A stretch of DNA of 64,000 bases from Labrys wisconsinensis (GCF_030814995.1 NZ_JAUSVX010000028.1:1-64000), one strand, 5' to 3'. Positions 1-8,415 are shown, counted from the stretch's first letter. Translations and numbers: made by a program. Notes: generated by a model not told the origin, from the sequence alone.

Positions 1-187
1 GCAAATATCCATCGCCCATCTCTCGCGAATCAATCGTGCGAGAGAGAATCACCTTAGGTAGGCCTCGAATACCTAAATGTGTGAACACAACAGCCGCAAG
101 GGGGGAGGGGATCGGTCGGCGTCGCGGCTTAGAATGAGAATAGCCGGCTAATTCCATTGCTTCTACCCGTCATGGCTCGACCGTCCC
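1..187. other. Left-edge noncoding stretch with two inverted repeats
   Basis: No convincing gene is visible here. Two small inverted repeats are: TCTCTCGC at 19-26 with GCGAGAGA at 38-45 (11-nt spacer), and TTAGGTA at 54-60 with TACCTAA at 70-76 (9-nt spacer). Neither has a T-run behind it, so they look more like operators or repeat remnants than terminators. The stretch lies downstream of the leftward MFS gene; the gene on the far side is outside the window. Confidence 0.4.
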
Positions 188-1417
188 CTACGGATTGACC
201 GCCATCGCCTGCCGGCCCTCGCCGGCGTCGTCCGGCGCGCCCTGCGGCGGCCGCATCCGTCCGACGGCGAGGAACACGCAGGCGGCGGCGAGGCCCGCCG
301 CGCCGAAGACGATGCCGGCGAGCTCGTAGGAGTGCCAGCGGTCATAGGCCAGGCCCAGGGCCATCGGGCCGACCAGGCCGCCGAGGTTGAAGACGCCGAA
401 GCACAGGCCGAACACCTTGCCATAGGCCTGCTGGCCGTAGCGCCGGCGCAGGACATAGGCCATCACGTCGCCCTCGCCGCCGAGCGCCACGCCGAGCAGC
501 ATGGCGGCGAGGTAGGGCGAGCCCTGCAGCGAGGAGACGGTGAGCAGCACGCAGCCGCAGGCCGCCGAGGCGAAGAACAGGAAGCCGAGGACATAGGCGG
601 ACATGCGGTCGAGCAGCACGCCGCCGACGGCGCGGCCGACGATCACCAGGATGCCCATGGCGGAGAGCGCCGCTGCCGTCTCGGCCGGGCCCATGCCGCG
701 GTCCCCGAGGATCGGGCCGAGCTGCGAGGTGGTGCCCCAGTAGATCGCGCCGATCACGGTGAAGGCGCCCACCAGGAGCCAGTAGTCGGCGGCGCGCACC
801 ACCGCGGCGAAGGCGAGGCCGCCGACCTCGGGCTCCTGCGCCGCCGGCAGGCTCTCCCGGTCGCGGATCAGCAGCAGCGCGTTGGCGATGCCGACCACGG
901 CGACGAGCGCGGCGAGAGCCGGAAAGCCGCCGCGCCAGCCGAAGGCGGCCTCCGCGGCGCGGGCGGCCATCGGCATCAGCGTGCCGCCGAAGCCGATGCC
1001 GAGCGAGGCGATGGAGAGGCTGAGGCCGAGATTGCGGTCGAACCATTTGGGCAGGAGCGACAGCACGCTCGGCGGGTTGGAGAAGCTGCCGAGCGCGCCC
1101 ATGGCGAAGGCCAGGGCGACATAGGCGGGGAAGGAGGCGACGGCGCCGAAGGCGGCCAGCGCCACCGGCAGGCCGATCGCCGCGACCAGGATCACCGGGC
1201 GGTTGCCGATGCGGTCGAGCAGGGCGCCCGCCACGGTCGAGACCAGCGCGACGGCGAGCTGGGCCACGGAGAAGCCGGCCGACATCTCGGCCCGGCTCCA
1301 GCCGAGCTCGGCCGCCATGGCCTTGGAGAACACGCCGAGCGTGAAGAGGTAGATCGGCGCGAAGGAGACCGTCAGCGCGACCAGGCAGCCGGCCAGGACC
1401 GTCCATTTGTTGGGCAT
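188..1417 (-). CDS. MFS transporter of the aromatic-degradation cluster
   Basis: Predicted 409-residue inner-membrane protein with about 12 hydrophobic segments and the major facilitator layout. The start at 1417 (MPNKWTVLAG) is chosen because GGGAGGGAG lies just upstream; an in-frame ATG 24 bases earlier lacks such a site. The segment LLDRIGNRP near residue 70 fits the conserved cytoplasmic loop 2-3 motif of the superfamily. It is the last gene of a leftward run alcohol dehydrogenase - flavin hydroxylase - FAH enzyme - MFS, 45 bases after the FAH stop codon, so it probably imports the aromatic substrate or moves a pathway intermediate. That substrate role is inference from position; the family itself is secure. 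Confidence 0.8.
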   Translation of the reverse strand: MPNKWTVLAGCLVALTVSFAPIYLFTLGVFSKAMAAELGWSRAEMSAGFSVAQLAVALVSTVAGALLDRIGNRPVILVAAIGLPVALAAFGAVASFPAYVALAFAMGALGSFSNPPSVLSLLPKWFDRNLGLSLSIASLGIGFGGTLMPMAARAAEAAFGWRGGFPALAALVAVVGIANALLLIRDRESLPAAQEPEVGGLAFAAVVRAADYWLLVGAFTVIGAIYWGTTSQLGPILGDRGMGPAETAAALSAMGILVIVGRAVGGVLLDRMSAYVLGFLFFASAACGCVLLTVSSLQGSPYLAAMLLGVALGGEGDVMAYVLRRRYGQQAYGKVFGLCFGVFNLGGLVGPMALGLAYDRWHSYELAGIVFGAAGLAAACVFLAVGRMRPPQGAPDDAGEGRQAMAVNP

Positions 1418-1462
1418 CGCTCCCTCCCCGGAGACATGCATTCGGGTCGCCCGGCGTCGCTC

Positions 1463-2365
1463 TCAAGCCTCGAGGCGGATGGCGGAGGCGCCGGCGAGGT
1501 CCACGGCGCGGACGCGGTTGCGCAGCGCGCCCAGGCCCTCGCCGGTCACGACGACCTCGTCGCCGTCTTTCAGGAAAAGCGGGGGCTGGCGCGACTGGCC
1601 GACCCCGCTCGGCGTGCCGGTGAGCAGCACGTCGCCCGGCCTGACCGTCATGCCGAAGGAGAGCTCGGCGACGAGATCGGGGATGGCAAAGGCCATCTGC
1701 CGCGTGCTGGCGCGCTGCAGGACCTGGCCGTTGACGGCGCATTCGAGCTGCAGGTCCGACGGGTCGATCTCGTCGGCCGTCACCAGCATCGGCCCGAGCG
1801 GCGTCGTGGCGTCGATGCTCTTGCCCTTCATCCATTGGCCGCCGTGCCGGCGCTGCAGGTCGCGCTGCGACACGTCGTTGGCGAGGCAATAGCCGAAGAC
1901 GTGGTCGAGCGCCTGCGTGGCCGGGATCGAGCGGCCCGCCCGCCCGAAGACGAGCGCCAGCTCGGCCTCGTAGTCCCAGGTCGGCGAGATGGCGGGATCG
2001 ACGGCGATGTCGTCGTGCGGGCCGATCACCGCGTCGGGCCCCTTGGTGAAGAAGGTCGGCGCCTTCGGCCGCTCCTGCGCCGGCCGGGCGGCGCGGCCCT
2101 CCTCGAAATGGTCCCAGTAGTTCCAGCCGGTGCACAGCACGTCGCGGCGAAAGCGTGTGATCGGCGGGGCGAGCGCGGCACCGGCCAGCGGCACGCGGCG
2201 GCTCGACCGCTCGCGCACCAGCGCGCCGACCGCCTCGCGCGCCGCCACGCCGCCTTCGATGACGGCGACGAGATCGGCAAAGAGCGGCGAGAGCAGCACG
2301 ATCTCGTCGGCGTCGACGACGCCGGGCACGATACCCTCGGGCAGGCGGAGGCTGACATATCTCAT
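1463..2365 (-). CDS. Fumarylacetoacetate hydrolase (FAH) family protein
   Basis: A 300-residue protein with the FAH fold. Metal ligands are recognisable as E133 and E135 in DYEAELALVF and D164 in ANDVSQRD, with a lysine in MKGKSID near 182 and the LTGTPSGVG signature at 248-256. Family members hydrolyse or decarboxylate acylpyruvate-type ring-fission products, for example fumarylpyruvate, or the ring-opened product of homoprotocatechuate. The start codon overlaps the stop of the upstream hydroxylase gene (ATGA), which implies translational coupling. Given the extradiol dioxygenase in the divergent unit, processing of a meta-cleavage product is the most economical role, but the exact substrate cannot be read from sequence. 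Confidence 0.85.
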   Translation of the reverse strand: MRYVSLRLPEGIVPGVVDADEIVLLSPLFADLVAVIEGGVAAREAVGALVRERSSRRVPLAGAALAPPITRFRRDVLCTGWNYWDHFEEGRAARPAQERPKAPTFFTKGPDAVIGPHDDIAVDPAISPTWDYEAELALVFGRAGRSIPATQALDHVFGYCLANDVSQRDLQRRHGGQWMKGKSIDATTPLGPMLVTADEIDPSDLQLECAVNGQVLQRASTRQMAFAIPDLVAELSFGMTVRPGDVLLTGTPSGVGQSRQPPLFLKDGDEVVVTGEGLGALRNRVRAVDLAGASAIRLEA

Positions 2366-3963
2366 GGCGTGGCTTCCTGCTGATGGGCCGGCGCGCCGAA
2401 GACGGCGGCGAGAAGGTCGCGGCAGAGGCTCTCCAGGCCGTCGCTGTCGGATGCGAGGCCGAAGACGTACTTGTCGGGCCGCACCAGCGCCGCCCTGGCC
2501 GAGCGCTGCGCCAGCCAGTCCCGCAGCAGCTCGCCCTCCTCGGCGATCTCGCCCAGGGCGGGCGGCACGCCCGCCTCGCCGAGATGCAGGTGCACGGCGC
2601 CGAGCCGCTCCATGACGGCTGCTGCCGCGGCGCCGCGGCGGGTCTCGCCGGCGGTGAGGATGAGGAAACGCTCGGGCGCGAGATCGTCCAGCAGGGCCCG
2701 GCCGCCGGCATGCTCGCGCACCACCGGCTGCGGGAACAGGCTGCCCGCCGCCGGCGCCGGCCGGCCGTCGGGGCCGCGGGCGATCAGGCCGGCCTCGAGG
2801 TCGGGGATCAGCTTCTGGCGCACCGTCACGGCGGTGCCGGCATCGAGCGCGTCGCCGAGCCTGGCGTCGCGGCGCCGGGCCGCCTCGACGTCGAGCTCGC
2901 CGATGATCTCGCCGATCTCCTTGGTCGTCGCCACCAGGTGACGGATATGCGGCTTGCGCTCGGCCTCGTAGCTGTCGAGGATCGCCGCCGGCAGGGCGCC
3001 GGCGATGACCTCGCTCAGCTTCCAGCCGAGATTGGCGACGTCGCGGATGCCCGAGCACAGGCCCTGGGCCAGGAAGGGCGGCATCTGGTGGGCGGCGTCA
3101 CCGGCCAGGAAGATGCGGCCGCGGCGCCAGTGCCGCGCCACCAGGGCGTGGAAGCGATAGGTGGCGACGCGCCAGAGCTCGATCGCCTCGGGATCGACGA
3201 AGGGCGCCAGCCTGGCGCACAGCCTGTCCGCGTCGGCGTGGTCCTCCGGCGTCTCGCCCGGCATCAGCTTCAGCTCCCAGCGGCGCAGCGCGCCGGGGCC
3301 GACGACATAGGTGGTCGGCCCCGAGGGCCAGCAGAACTGGGTGGTGCGGCGGGGCAGCGGCGTCGGGCGCTGCAGCCAGGCGTCGACCACCGTCCACCAT
3401 TCGTCGAAGTCGAGGCTGTCCTGGGCGATGCCGAGCTGCTTGCGCACCGGGCTGGCGGCGCCGTCGCAGGCGACGAGGTAGCGGCCCGAAACCGTCTCCT
3501 CCGCGCCGCCGTCCACCGGCCGGAGCGCGAGGCGCACGCCATCCTCGTCCTGCTCGACCGCGAGGGCCCGCGTGCTCAGCCGGACGGTGACGCAGGGGTA
3601 GCGCTCGGCGCCGGCGCGCAGGATCGGCTCGAATTCCGGCTGCACGAACATCAGGTTCGGCGCCCAGTGCAGGGGATAGGGCGGCGAGAGCGGGGCGAAC
3701 ACCTTGATCAGCCGGCCGTCGAGCCCGATGAAATCCGTGCCGGGATGGAGGATCGTCGTCGGCTCGACCCTGTCCGCCAGCCCGACCGACTGCAGCGCCC
3801 GCATCACCTCGTGGTCGATGTTGATGGCGCGCGGCTTGTCGTAGATGCCGGCCATCTGCTCGACCACCAGCACGCGGAGGCCGTCATGCCCGAGCCGGTT
3901 GGCGAGCACGGCGCCGACCGGGCCGTAGCCGACGATGATGACGTCGTAGAAGGGGGTGCTCAC
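2362..3963 (-). CDS. FAD-dependent aromatic hydroxylase, MhpA-like
   Basis: A 533-residue class A flavoprotein monooxygenase. The N-terminal dinucleotide-binding motif is GYGPVG at 12-17, the DG motif lies at 164-178 (VACDGAASPVRKQLG), and the GD motif is GRIFLAGDAAH at about 282-292, followed by PPFLAQGLCSGIRDVANL, which is typical of 3-(3-hydroxyphenyl)propionate hydroxylase (MhpA) and its relatives. Such enzymes use NAD(P)H and oxygen to put a hydroxyl ortho to a phenolic hydroxyl, giving a catechol-type ring that can then be cleaved. The roughly 150 residues after the catalytic core match the C-terminal extension of MhpA-like proteins. It starts 25 bases after the alcohol dehydrogenase stop and overlaps the FAH gene by four bases. 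Family is secure; the substrate is not. Confidence 0.85.
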   Translation of the reverse strand: MSTPFYDVIIVGYGPVGAVLANRLGHDGLRVLVVEQMAGIYDKPRAINIDHEVMRALQSVGLADRVEPTTILHPGTDFIGLDGRLIKVFAPLSPPYPLHWAPNLMFVQPEFEPILRAGAERYPCVTVRLSTRALAVEQDEDGVRLALRPVDGGAEETVSGRYLVACDGAASPVRKQLGIAQDSLDFDEWWTVVDAWLQRPTPLPRRTTQFCWPSGPTTYVVGPGALRRWELKLMPGETPEDHADADRLCARLAPFVDPEAIELWRVATYRFHALVARHWRRGRIFLAGDAAHQMPPFLAQGLCSGIRDVANLGWKLSEVIAGALPAAILDSYEAERKPHIRHLVATTKEIGEIIGELDVEAARRRDARLGDALDAGTAVTVRQKLIPDLEAGLIARGPDGRPAPAAGSLFPQPVVREHAGGRALLDDLAPERFLILTAGETRRGAAAAAVMERLGAVHLHLGEAGVPPALGEIAEEGELLRDWLAQRSARAALVRPDKYVFGLASDSDGLESLCRDLLAAVFGAPAHQQEATP

Positions 3964-3988
3964 GGAATGCCTCGTCTGCGGCGCCGGC

Positions 3989-5092
3989 TCAGGGCTCGAA
4001 CTGCAGGACCGCCTTGATCGCCCGGCCGGCCTCGCAGTCGGCGATGGCGTCGTTGATGCGGGCGAAGGGGTAGCGGGTGATGATCCGGCCGATCGGGAAG
4101 CGCCCGTCGGCGATGGCCGCGGCCATGGCGGGGATGAAGTCCGGCGGATCGCTGTCGCCCAGGATGATGCCGCGGAAGCCGCGGCCGCCGGTCATCATGT
4201 GCTCGACGTCGAGCGTCACCTCGGTGCCCGGCGGGATGCCGCCGACGAAGCCGCAGACGCCGCGGCGCGCCAGCACGTCCGTGGCCTGGCGCAGCACGCC
4301 CATGTCGGCCGTGGTCTCGAAGCTGAAGTCGACGCCGCGGCCGGTGACGGCGCGCACCGCCGGCACCACGGCTTCGCGCAGCGGATTGATCGCGTGGGTG
4401 GCGCCGAGCTCCAGGGCGAGCGCGAGCCGCGCCTCGTTGCGATCGATGGCGACGATCTCCCCGGCCCCGGCCATGCGCGCCGCCATCAGGGCGCAGAGGC
4501 CGACCGAGCCGGTGCCGAAGATGGCGACGGACTGGCCGGGTCCGACCCGGAGCACATTGAGGATGCCGCCGGCGCCGGTCTGCACCGCGCAGCCGAGCGG
4601 GCAGACGAGGTCGAGCGGCACGCCCGCCGGCACCTTGACCACGTGGCGCTCGGCGCAGACCGTCCGCGTGGCGAAGGAGGACTGGGCCTGGAAGACGCTG
4701 ATCGGCCGGCCGTTCTGCGACAGCGGCGTGGTGCCGTCCGCCCGCGTGCCGTGGAAATTGTGGTCGTCGAAGCGGTCGCAATAGCTCGGCCGGCGGGCAC
4801 GGCAGGCCGGGCAGGCGCCGCAGGAGCCGAAGCTCAGCACCACGGGATCGCCGGGCTCGACGCTCGTCACCGCCCGGCCGATGCGCTCGACCACGCCGGC
4901 GCCCTCGTGGCCGAGCACGGCGGGGTGCGGGATCGGATAGATCTTGTGGTCCCGCATGGCGAGGTCGGTGTGGCAGATGCCCGACGCGACGAGCCGCACC
5001 AGCACCTCGTCGTCGCGCGGCTCGGCGAGCTCGATCGTCTCGATCGACATCGGCGCGGCGACGGCACGGGACACGGCGGCGGTGATGTGCAT
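3989..5092 (-). CDS. Zinc-dependent aryl-alcohol dehydrogenase
   Basis: A 367-residue medium-chain dehydrogenase. Catalytic zinc ligands are C40, H62 (GHE) and C168 (CPLGC); structural zinc cysteines are C91, C94, C97 and C105. The NAD motif GTGSVG is at 193-198. The layout, including GCAVQTGAGG after the third ligand and a length near 366, is that of benzyl or aryl alcohol dehydrogenases (XylB/AreB type), which oxidise aromatic alcohols to aldehydes. It is the first gene of the leftward unit and faces the SDR gene across a 148-base region with repeated palindromes. No aldehyde dehydrogenase follows in the window, so the next oxidation step must be encoded elsewhere. Confidence 0.85.
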   Translation of the reverse strand: MHITAAVSRAVAAPMSIETIELAEPRDDEVLVRLVASGICHTDLAMRDHKIYPIPHPAVLGHEGAGVVERIGRAVTSVEPGDPVVLSFGSCGACPACRARRPSYCDRFDDHNFHGTRADGTTPLSQNGRPISVFQAQSSFATRTVCAERHVVKVPAGVPLDLVCPLGCAVQTGAGGILNVLRVGPGQSVAIFGTGSVGLCALMAARMAGAGEIVAIDRNEARLALALELGATHAINPLREAVVPAVRAVTGRGVDFSFETTADMGVLRQATDVLARRGVCGFVGGIPPGTEVTLDVEHMMTGGRGFRGIILGDSDPPDFIPAMAAAIADGRFPIGRIITRYPFARINDAIADCEAGRAIKAVLQFEP

Positions 5093-5150
5093 GCGACCTG
5101 CTCCGGCAGCCCCGGGCGCGCCATGCCGCCCGCCGACCATCCCTTTCGTG

Positions 5151-5200
5151 TACAGATCGATCATTACGCTTGCAATATAAAATGATCGATCATTATTCTG
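5151..5200. promoter_or_regulatory. Duplicated palindromic operator between divergent aromatic-degradation units
   Basis: The 14-bp perfect palindrome AATGATCGATCATT lies at 5181-5194. The 12-mer GATCGATCATTA occurs twice, at 5155-5166 and 5184-5195, 29 bp apart, so both sites face about the same side of the helix. The segment is AT-rich in an otherwise very GC-rich region and sits between the starts at 5092 and 5241. That fits an operator serving both directions. The regulator that would bind it is not encoded next to it in this window. Confidence 0.6.
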
Positions 5201-5240
5201 TGGATGCCCGCCGCCGGCGCGCGCCAAGGGGAAGACGAGC

Positions 5241-6020
5241 ATGGATCTGGGACTGCAGGGACGCACGGCCATGGTCTGCGGCTCGAGCCGGGGCCTCGGC
5301 CGGGCCTGCGCGGCGGCCCTGGCGGCCGAGGGCGTCGACGTGCTCGTCACCGGCCGCACGCCGGCCGACGTCGAGCGCACGGTGGCCGAGATCAACGCCC
5401 GCGGCGGCGGCCGGGCGAGCGGCCTTGCCTGCGACGTCACCACGGCCGAGGGCCGCGCGGCGCTGCTGCGAGCCCTGCCCGCGGCCGACATCCTCGTCAA
5501 CAACAGCGCCGGGCCCGCCCCCCGCGCCTTCCTCGACACCGAGGAGGCGGACTGGCCGGCCGCGGCCGAGCGCAACATGACCGCGCCGCTCCTCCTCACC
5601 AAGGCGCTGCTGCCGGGCATGATCGCCCGCCGCTTCGGGCGCATCGTCAACATCACCTCGGCCATGGTGACGACGCCGCGCGCCCTCATGAGCCTGTCGG
5701 CGGCGCCGCGCGCCGGCCTGACCGCGGCGATGAAGGCGATCTCGCTCGACGTCGCCCGCCACAACGTGACGATCAACAATCTCCTGCCCGAGCGTATCGA
5801 CACCGACCGCCAGATCTTCATGGCCGAGGCGGCGGCCCGGCGCGAGGCCATCTCCTTCGAGGAAGCGCGCGCCCGGCAGGTGGAGAGCATCGCCGCCCGC
5901 CGCCTCGGGCGCCCGGAGGAGTTCGGCGCCGCCTGCGCCTTCCTGTGCAGCGCGCTGGCCGGCTTCATCTCCGGGCAGAATCTTCACCTCGACGGCGGAT
6001 CCTATCCCGCCCTCGTCTGA
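5241..6020 (+). CDS. SDR-family oxidoreductase with altered active site
   Basis: A 259-residue short-chain dehydrogenase fold. The cofactor motif GSSRGLG is at 14-20 and the NNSAG element at 87-91. The catalytic serine is at position 140 (NITSA), but the usual YxxxK pair is replaced by S153 and R157 (S-AAP-R). Homologous subfamilies with LS.GARAGLT in this place are known, so this is probably a genuine divergent subgroup and not an error. The C-terminus keeps the SDR ending DGGSYP. It opens the rightward unit, 15 bases ahead of the extradiol dioxygenase. A role in dehydrogenating a ring intermediate is possible; with the Tyr-Lys pair missing, the reaction is uncertain. Confidence 0.8.
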   Translation: MDLGLQGRTAMVCGSSRGLGRACAAALAAEGVDVLVTGRTPADVERTVAEINARGGGRASGLACDVTTAEGRAALLRALPAADILVNNSAGPAPRAFLDTEEADWPAAAERNMTAPLLLTKALLPGMIARRFGRIVNITSAMVTTPRALMSLSAAPRAGLTAAMKAISLDVARHNVTINNLLPERIDTDRQIFMAEAAARREAISFEEARARQVESIAARRLGRPEEFGAACAFLCSALAGFISGQNLHLDGGSYPALV

Positions 6021-6034
6021 CGCGAGCCTCCGCC

Positions 6035-7036
6035 ATGCCCCTGCCGTCGCCGGTCCTCGACCCGCCCTTCACCATCACCCGCGCCAGCCATGTCGTGCTC
6101 GACGTGGCCGACCTCACGGCGAGCCGCCGCTTCTACGAGGAGGTGCTCGGCCTCGTCGTCACCCTGGCGGAGGCCGACACGCTCTACCTGCGCGGCGTCG
6201 AGGAGGCCTGCCACCACAGCCTGGTGCTGCGGCGCCGCGGCGGCCCGGCCCGCTGCGCCCGCATCGGCCTCCGGGTGCTGACGGAAGGCGACCTCGACAA
6301 GGCGCAGGCCTTCTTCGCCGGGCGCGGCTGCCCGGCGGCGCGGGCGGAGGTGGCGCACCAGGGCCCGACGCTGCACGCGACCGACCCGTTCGGCATCCGG
6401 CTGGAGCTCTGCGCCCGCATGCCGACCGAGCCGCGCCAGATCACCCGCTTCCACCGCCATCGCGGCGGCTCGGCCCTGCGCATCGACCATGTGCAGCTCC
6501 TGACGCCGCACCTCGAGGCCGCGCTCGGCTTCTACACCGAGCTCGGCTTCTGGCTGACCGAATATGTCGGCGGGAGCGCCGAGGACATCCGCGCCGTGTT
6601 CCTGCAGCGCAAGGGCAACCCGCACGACCTGGTCTTCTTCAACGGCGACGGCCCGCGCCTGCACCACGTCGCCTTCATGGTGCCGGAGACGCAGCACCTG
6701 CTGCGGGCCTGCGACATCGCCGGCGAGCTCGGCTACGGCCGCAACGTCGAGCGCGGCCCCGGCCGGCACGGGCCCGGCCACGCGCTGTTCGTCTATTTCC
6801 GCGACCCCGACGGCCACCGGGTCGAGCTGTTCAACACCCATTACCAGGTGATGGACCTGGAGAACGAGCCGGTGCGCTGGGACCCGCACGACCCCGCCGT
6901 CGCCTTCCCCTGGGGCTTCCCCGCCCGCAAGCGCTGGTTCGAGGAGGCGACGCCGTTCGAGGACACCGAGGTGCAGCCCGCGGCGGTCAGGCCCAACCCG
7001 ATGACACTGGAGCGCTACCTGGCGGAGGGGAGCTGA
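6035..7036 (+). CDS. Extradiol ring-cleavage dioxygenase, homoprotocatechuate 2,3-dioxygenase-like
   Basis: A 333-residue protein with two vicinal-oxygen-chelate modules (about 15-130 and 148-270). The metal triad is H152 (IDHVQ), H211 (HHVAF) and E264 (DGHRVELF). The stretch ERGPGRHGPGHALFVYFRDP at 239-258 carries the second-shell His245 and Tyr254 expected from homoprotocatechuate 2,3-dioxygenases. These enzymes use Fe(II) or Mn(II) to open catechol rings next to the hydroxyls. Together with the MhpA-like hydroxylase and the FAH enzyme in the divergent unit it makes a coherent hydroxylate - cleave - hydrolyse route. The C-terminal tail after 275 resembles other single-chain homologues. The ring-cleavage role is well supported; the particular catechol is inferred. 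Confidence 0.85.
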   Translation: MPLPSPVLDPPFTITRASHVVLDVADLTASRRFYEEVLGLVVTLAEADTLYLRGVEEACHHSLVLRRRGGPARCARIGLRVLTEGDLDKAQAFFAGRGCPAARAEVAHQGPTLHATDPFGIRLELCARMPTEPRQITRFHRHRGGSALRIDHVQLLTPHLEAALGFYTELGFWLTEYVGGSAEDIRAVFLQRKGNPHDLVFFNGDGPRLHHVAFMVPETQHLLRACDIAGELGYGRNVERGPGRHGPGHALFVYFRDPDGHRVELFNTHYQVMDLENEPVRWDPHDPAVAFPWGFPARKRWFEEATPFEDTEVQPAAVRPNPMTLERYLAEGS

Positions 7037-7076
7037 GGGGGCTGGAGACGAAGCATCGTACGCGACGCCAGATAAT

Positions 7077-7217
7077 CCCCTCCCCCTTGCGGGGAGGGGT
7101 AAGGGGTGGGGGTCCATCAGAATAGGGCGCTGCGTGGGCCCCAAAGCACCCTTGGCGAGCCGGTCCGCTTCGTTCTGCACGACCCCCACCCTTTATCCCT
7201 CCCCGCAAGGGAGAGGG
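7077..7217. repeat. Paired inverted GC-rich repeat (REP doublet), copy 1
   Basis: The 254-base gap between the dioxygenase and the epimerase genes holds two inverted copies of a 37-39-base repeat. The left copy (7077-7115) begins CCCCTCCCCCTTGCGGGGAG and continues GGGTAAGGGGTGGGGG; the right copy (7181-7217) is nearly its reverse complement. Each copy can fold into a short hairpin on its own, and the pair can form a long cruciform. The same doublet recurs at 24144-24289. No coding signal was seen in the gap. Confidence 0.75.
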
Positions 7218-7290
7218 AAGACGCAGGTGTCGCGTCTCTATCGACTCCAGTCGTGTCTCGCCCGCCGATCTGCGCCATTGATCACGGAGC

Positions 7291-8178
7291 CTACACCAGC
7301 GGGCTCCGGCGCCGGTGCGCCTCCTCAGCGGCCTTCAGGTGCGCCTGCGTGAACGCCTTGGCGTGAGAGGCGAGGTCGCGGCCGTCCTCCCAGAGGTTGC
7401 GCCAGATGCCGAGGATGCCTTCGAGCGGCTGGCCGACCACGACGGAGGAGAAGGATTCGAAGGTGATCGGCCCCTGGTAGTTCGCCTTCACCAGCGCGCG
7501 GAACACCCGGCCGAAATCGATCGAGCCGGAGCCGAGATAGCCGCGGTTGGAATCGCCGGTGTGGAAATAGCCGAGATGCTCGCCGGTGCCGATGATGGCC
7601 GCCTCGATGTCCGCCTCCTCGATGTTCATGTGGTAGCAGTCGAGATGCACCTTCACGTTGGGCGCGCCGATGCGCCTGACCATCTCGACCGCCTGGGAGG
7701 CGGTGTTGAGCACGTTGGATTCGTAGCGGTTGACCACTTCGAGCCCGAGGGTGATGCCGCTCGCCGCCGCGGTCTCGGCCACCTTCTGCAGCACCTCCAC
7801 CGAACGGGCGACGCCGTCCTTCGTCGGCGGCAGGCTGTATTTCTGGAAGGCGGAATAGAGGATGCCGCAGACATGCGAGGCGTTGAGGTCGCGCGCGACC
7901 GCCAGCGCCTCCTTCAGCCGCGCCTCGCCCTTGCGCGCCTTGTCCGCGTCACCGCTGGAAATGTCGGTCGCGGCGTCGAGGCCGAGCGAGAAGGTGATGG
8001 CGATGCCGTTCTTCTCCAGCTCGCGGCGGGTGAAGTCGACGTCGATCGAGCCGGGATCGAGCGCCGGCGCCTCGATGATGTCGAAGCCGAGCTCGGCCGA
8101 CTGGCCGATGGCCCGGGCGCATTCCTCATGGCTCCATCCCGCGGCCCAGACGAGCGCGTGCACACCCAGCTTGTTCAT
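7291..8178 (-). CDS. Sugar phosphate isomerase/epimerase, ketose 3-epimerase type
   Basis: A 295-residue TIM-barrel protein of the xylose-isomerase-like AP endonuclease 2 superfamily. The metal-binding residues of the D-tagatose/D-psicose 3-epimerase group are in place: E147 (GLEVVNRYE), D180 (HLDCYHMN), H206 (YFHTGDSNRG) and E241 (ITFESF), with spacing equal to the characterised enzymes (152/185/211/246 shifted by five). Such enzymes invert C3 of free ketoses. It is transcribed divergently from the LacI regulator across an operator, so it most likely supplies the ketose that the kinase and aldolase then use. Substrate preference cannot be assigned; an isomerase on a branched or rare sugar is an alternative. 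Confidence 0.85.
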   Translation of the reverse strand: MNKLGVHALVWAAGWSHEECARAIGQSAELGFDIIEAPALDPGSIDVDFTRRELEKNGIAITFSLGLDAATDISSGDADKARKGEARLKEALAVARDLNASHVCGILYSAFQKYSLPPTKDGVARSVEVLQKVAETAAASGITLGLEVVNRYESNVLNTASQAVEMVRRIGAPNVKVHLDCYHMNIEEADIEAAIIGTGEHLGYFHTGDSNRGYLGSGSIDFGRVFRALVKANYQGPITFESFSSVVVGQPLEGILGIWRNLWEDGRDLASHAKAFTQAHLKAAEEAHRRRSPLV

Positions 8179-8349
8179 GTCCTGCTCCGTTTCCTGCCCT
8201 GGGCCGGATCTTCCGACGCGCCGCTCGCGGCGCCCGGCGTTCCCGCCGATTCTGCGGCGTCTTCACGCCTGGCCGGGAGCCGTCCGCCCCGCCGCCCGCG
8301 CTCGCCGTTCCGCCATGATTGACAGAGATCGGCCGGAAGTCTAGCGTTT

Positions 8350-8365
8350 CATAAAACGTTTTATG
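8350..8365. promoter_or_regulatory. LacI-family operator
   Basis: CATAAAACGTTTTATG is a perfect 16-bp palindrome with the central CG step typical of LacI/GalR operators. It sits in the 237-bp region between the epimerase (start 8178) and the lacI-type gene (start 8416), 51 bp ahead of the regulator start. It probably mediates autorepression and repression of both directions, relieved by the transported sugar or an intermediate. It was the only such site noticed near the cluster. Confidence 0.75.
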
Positions 8366-8415
8366 GGAGGACGTCCGGCACAAGACCGGGCGCCCATTCG
8401 CGGGAGCCGTCAGGG

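Noticed and set aside
332-2383. 683-codon open frame on the plus strand
   Set aside because: Antisense to the MFS and FAH genes; composition is His/Arg/Ala/Gly-rich, as expected from reading high-GC genes backwards.
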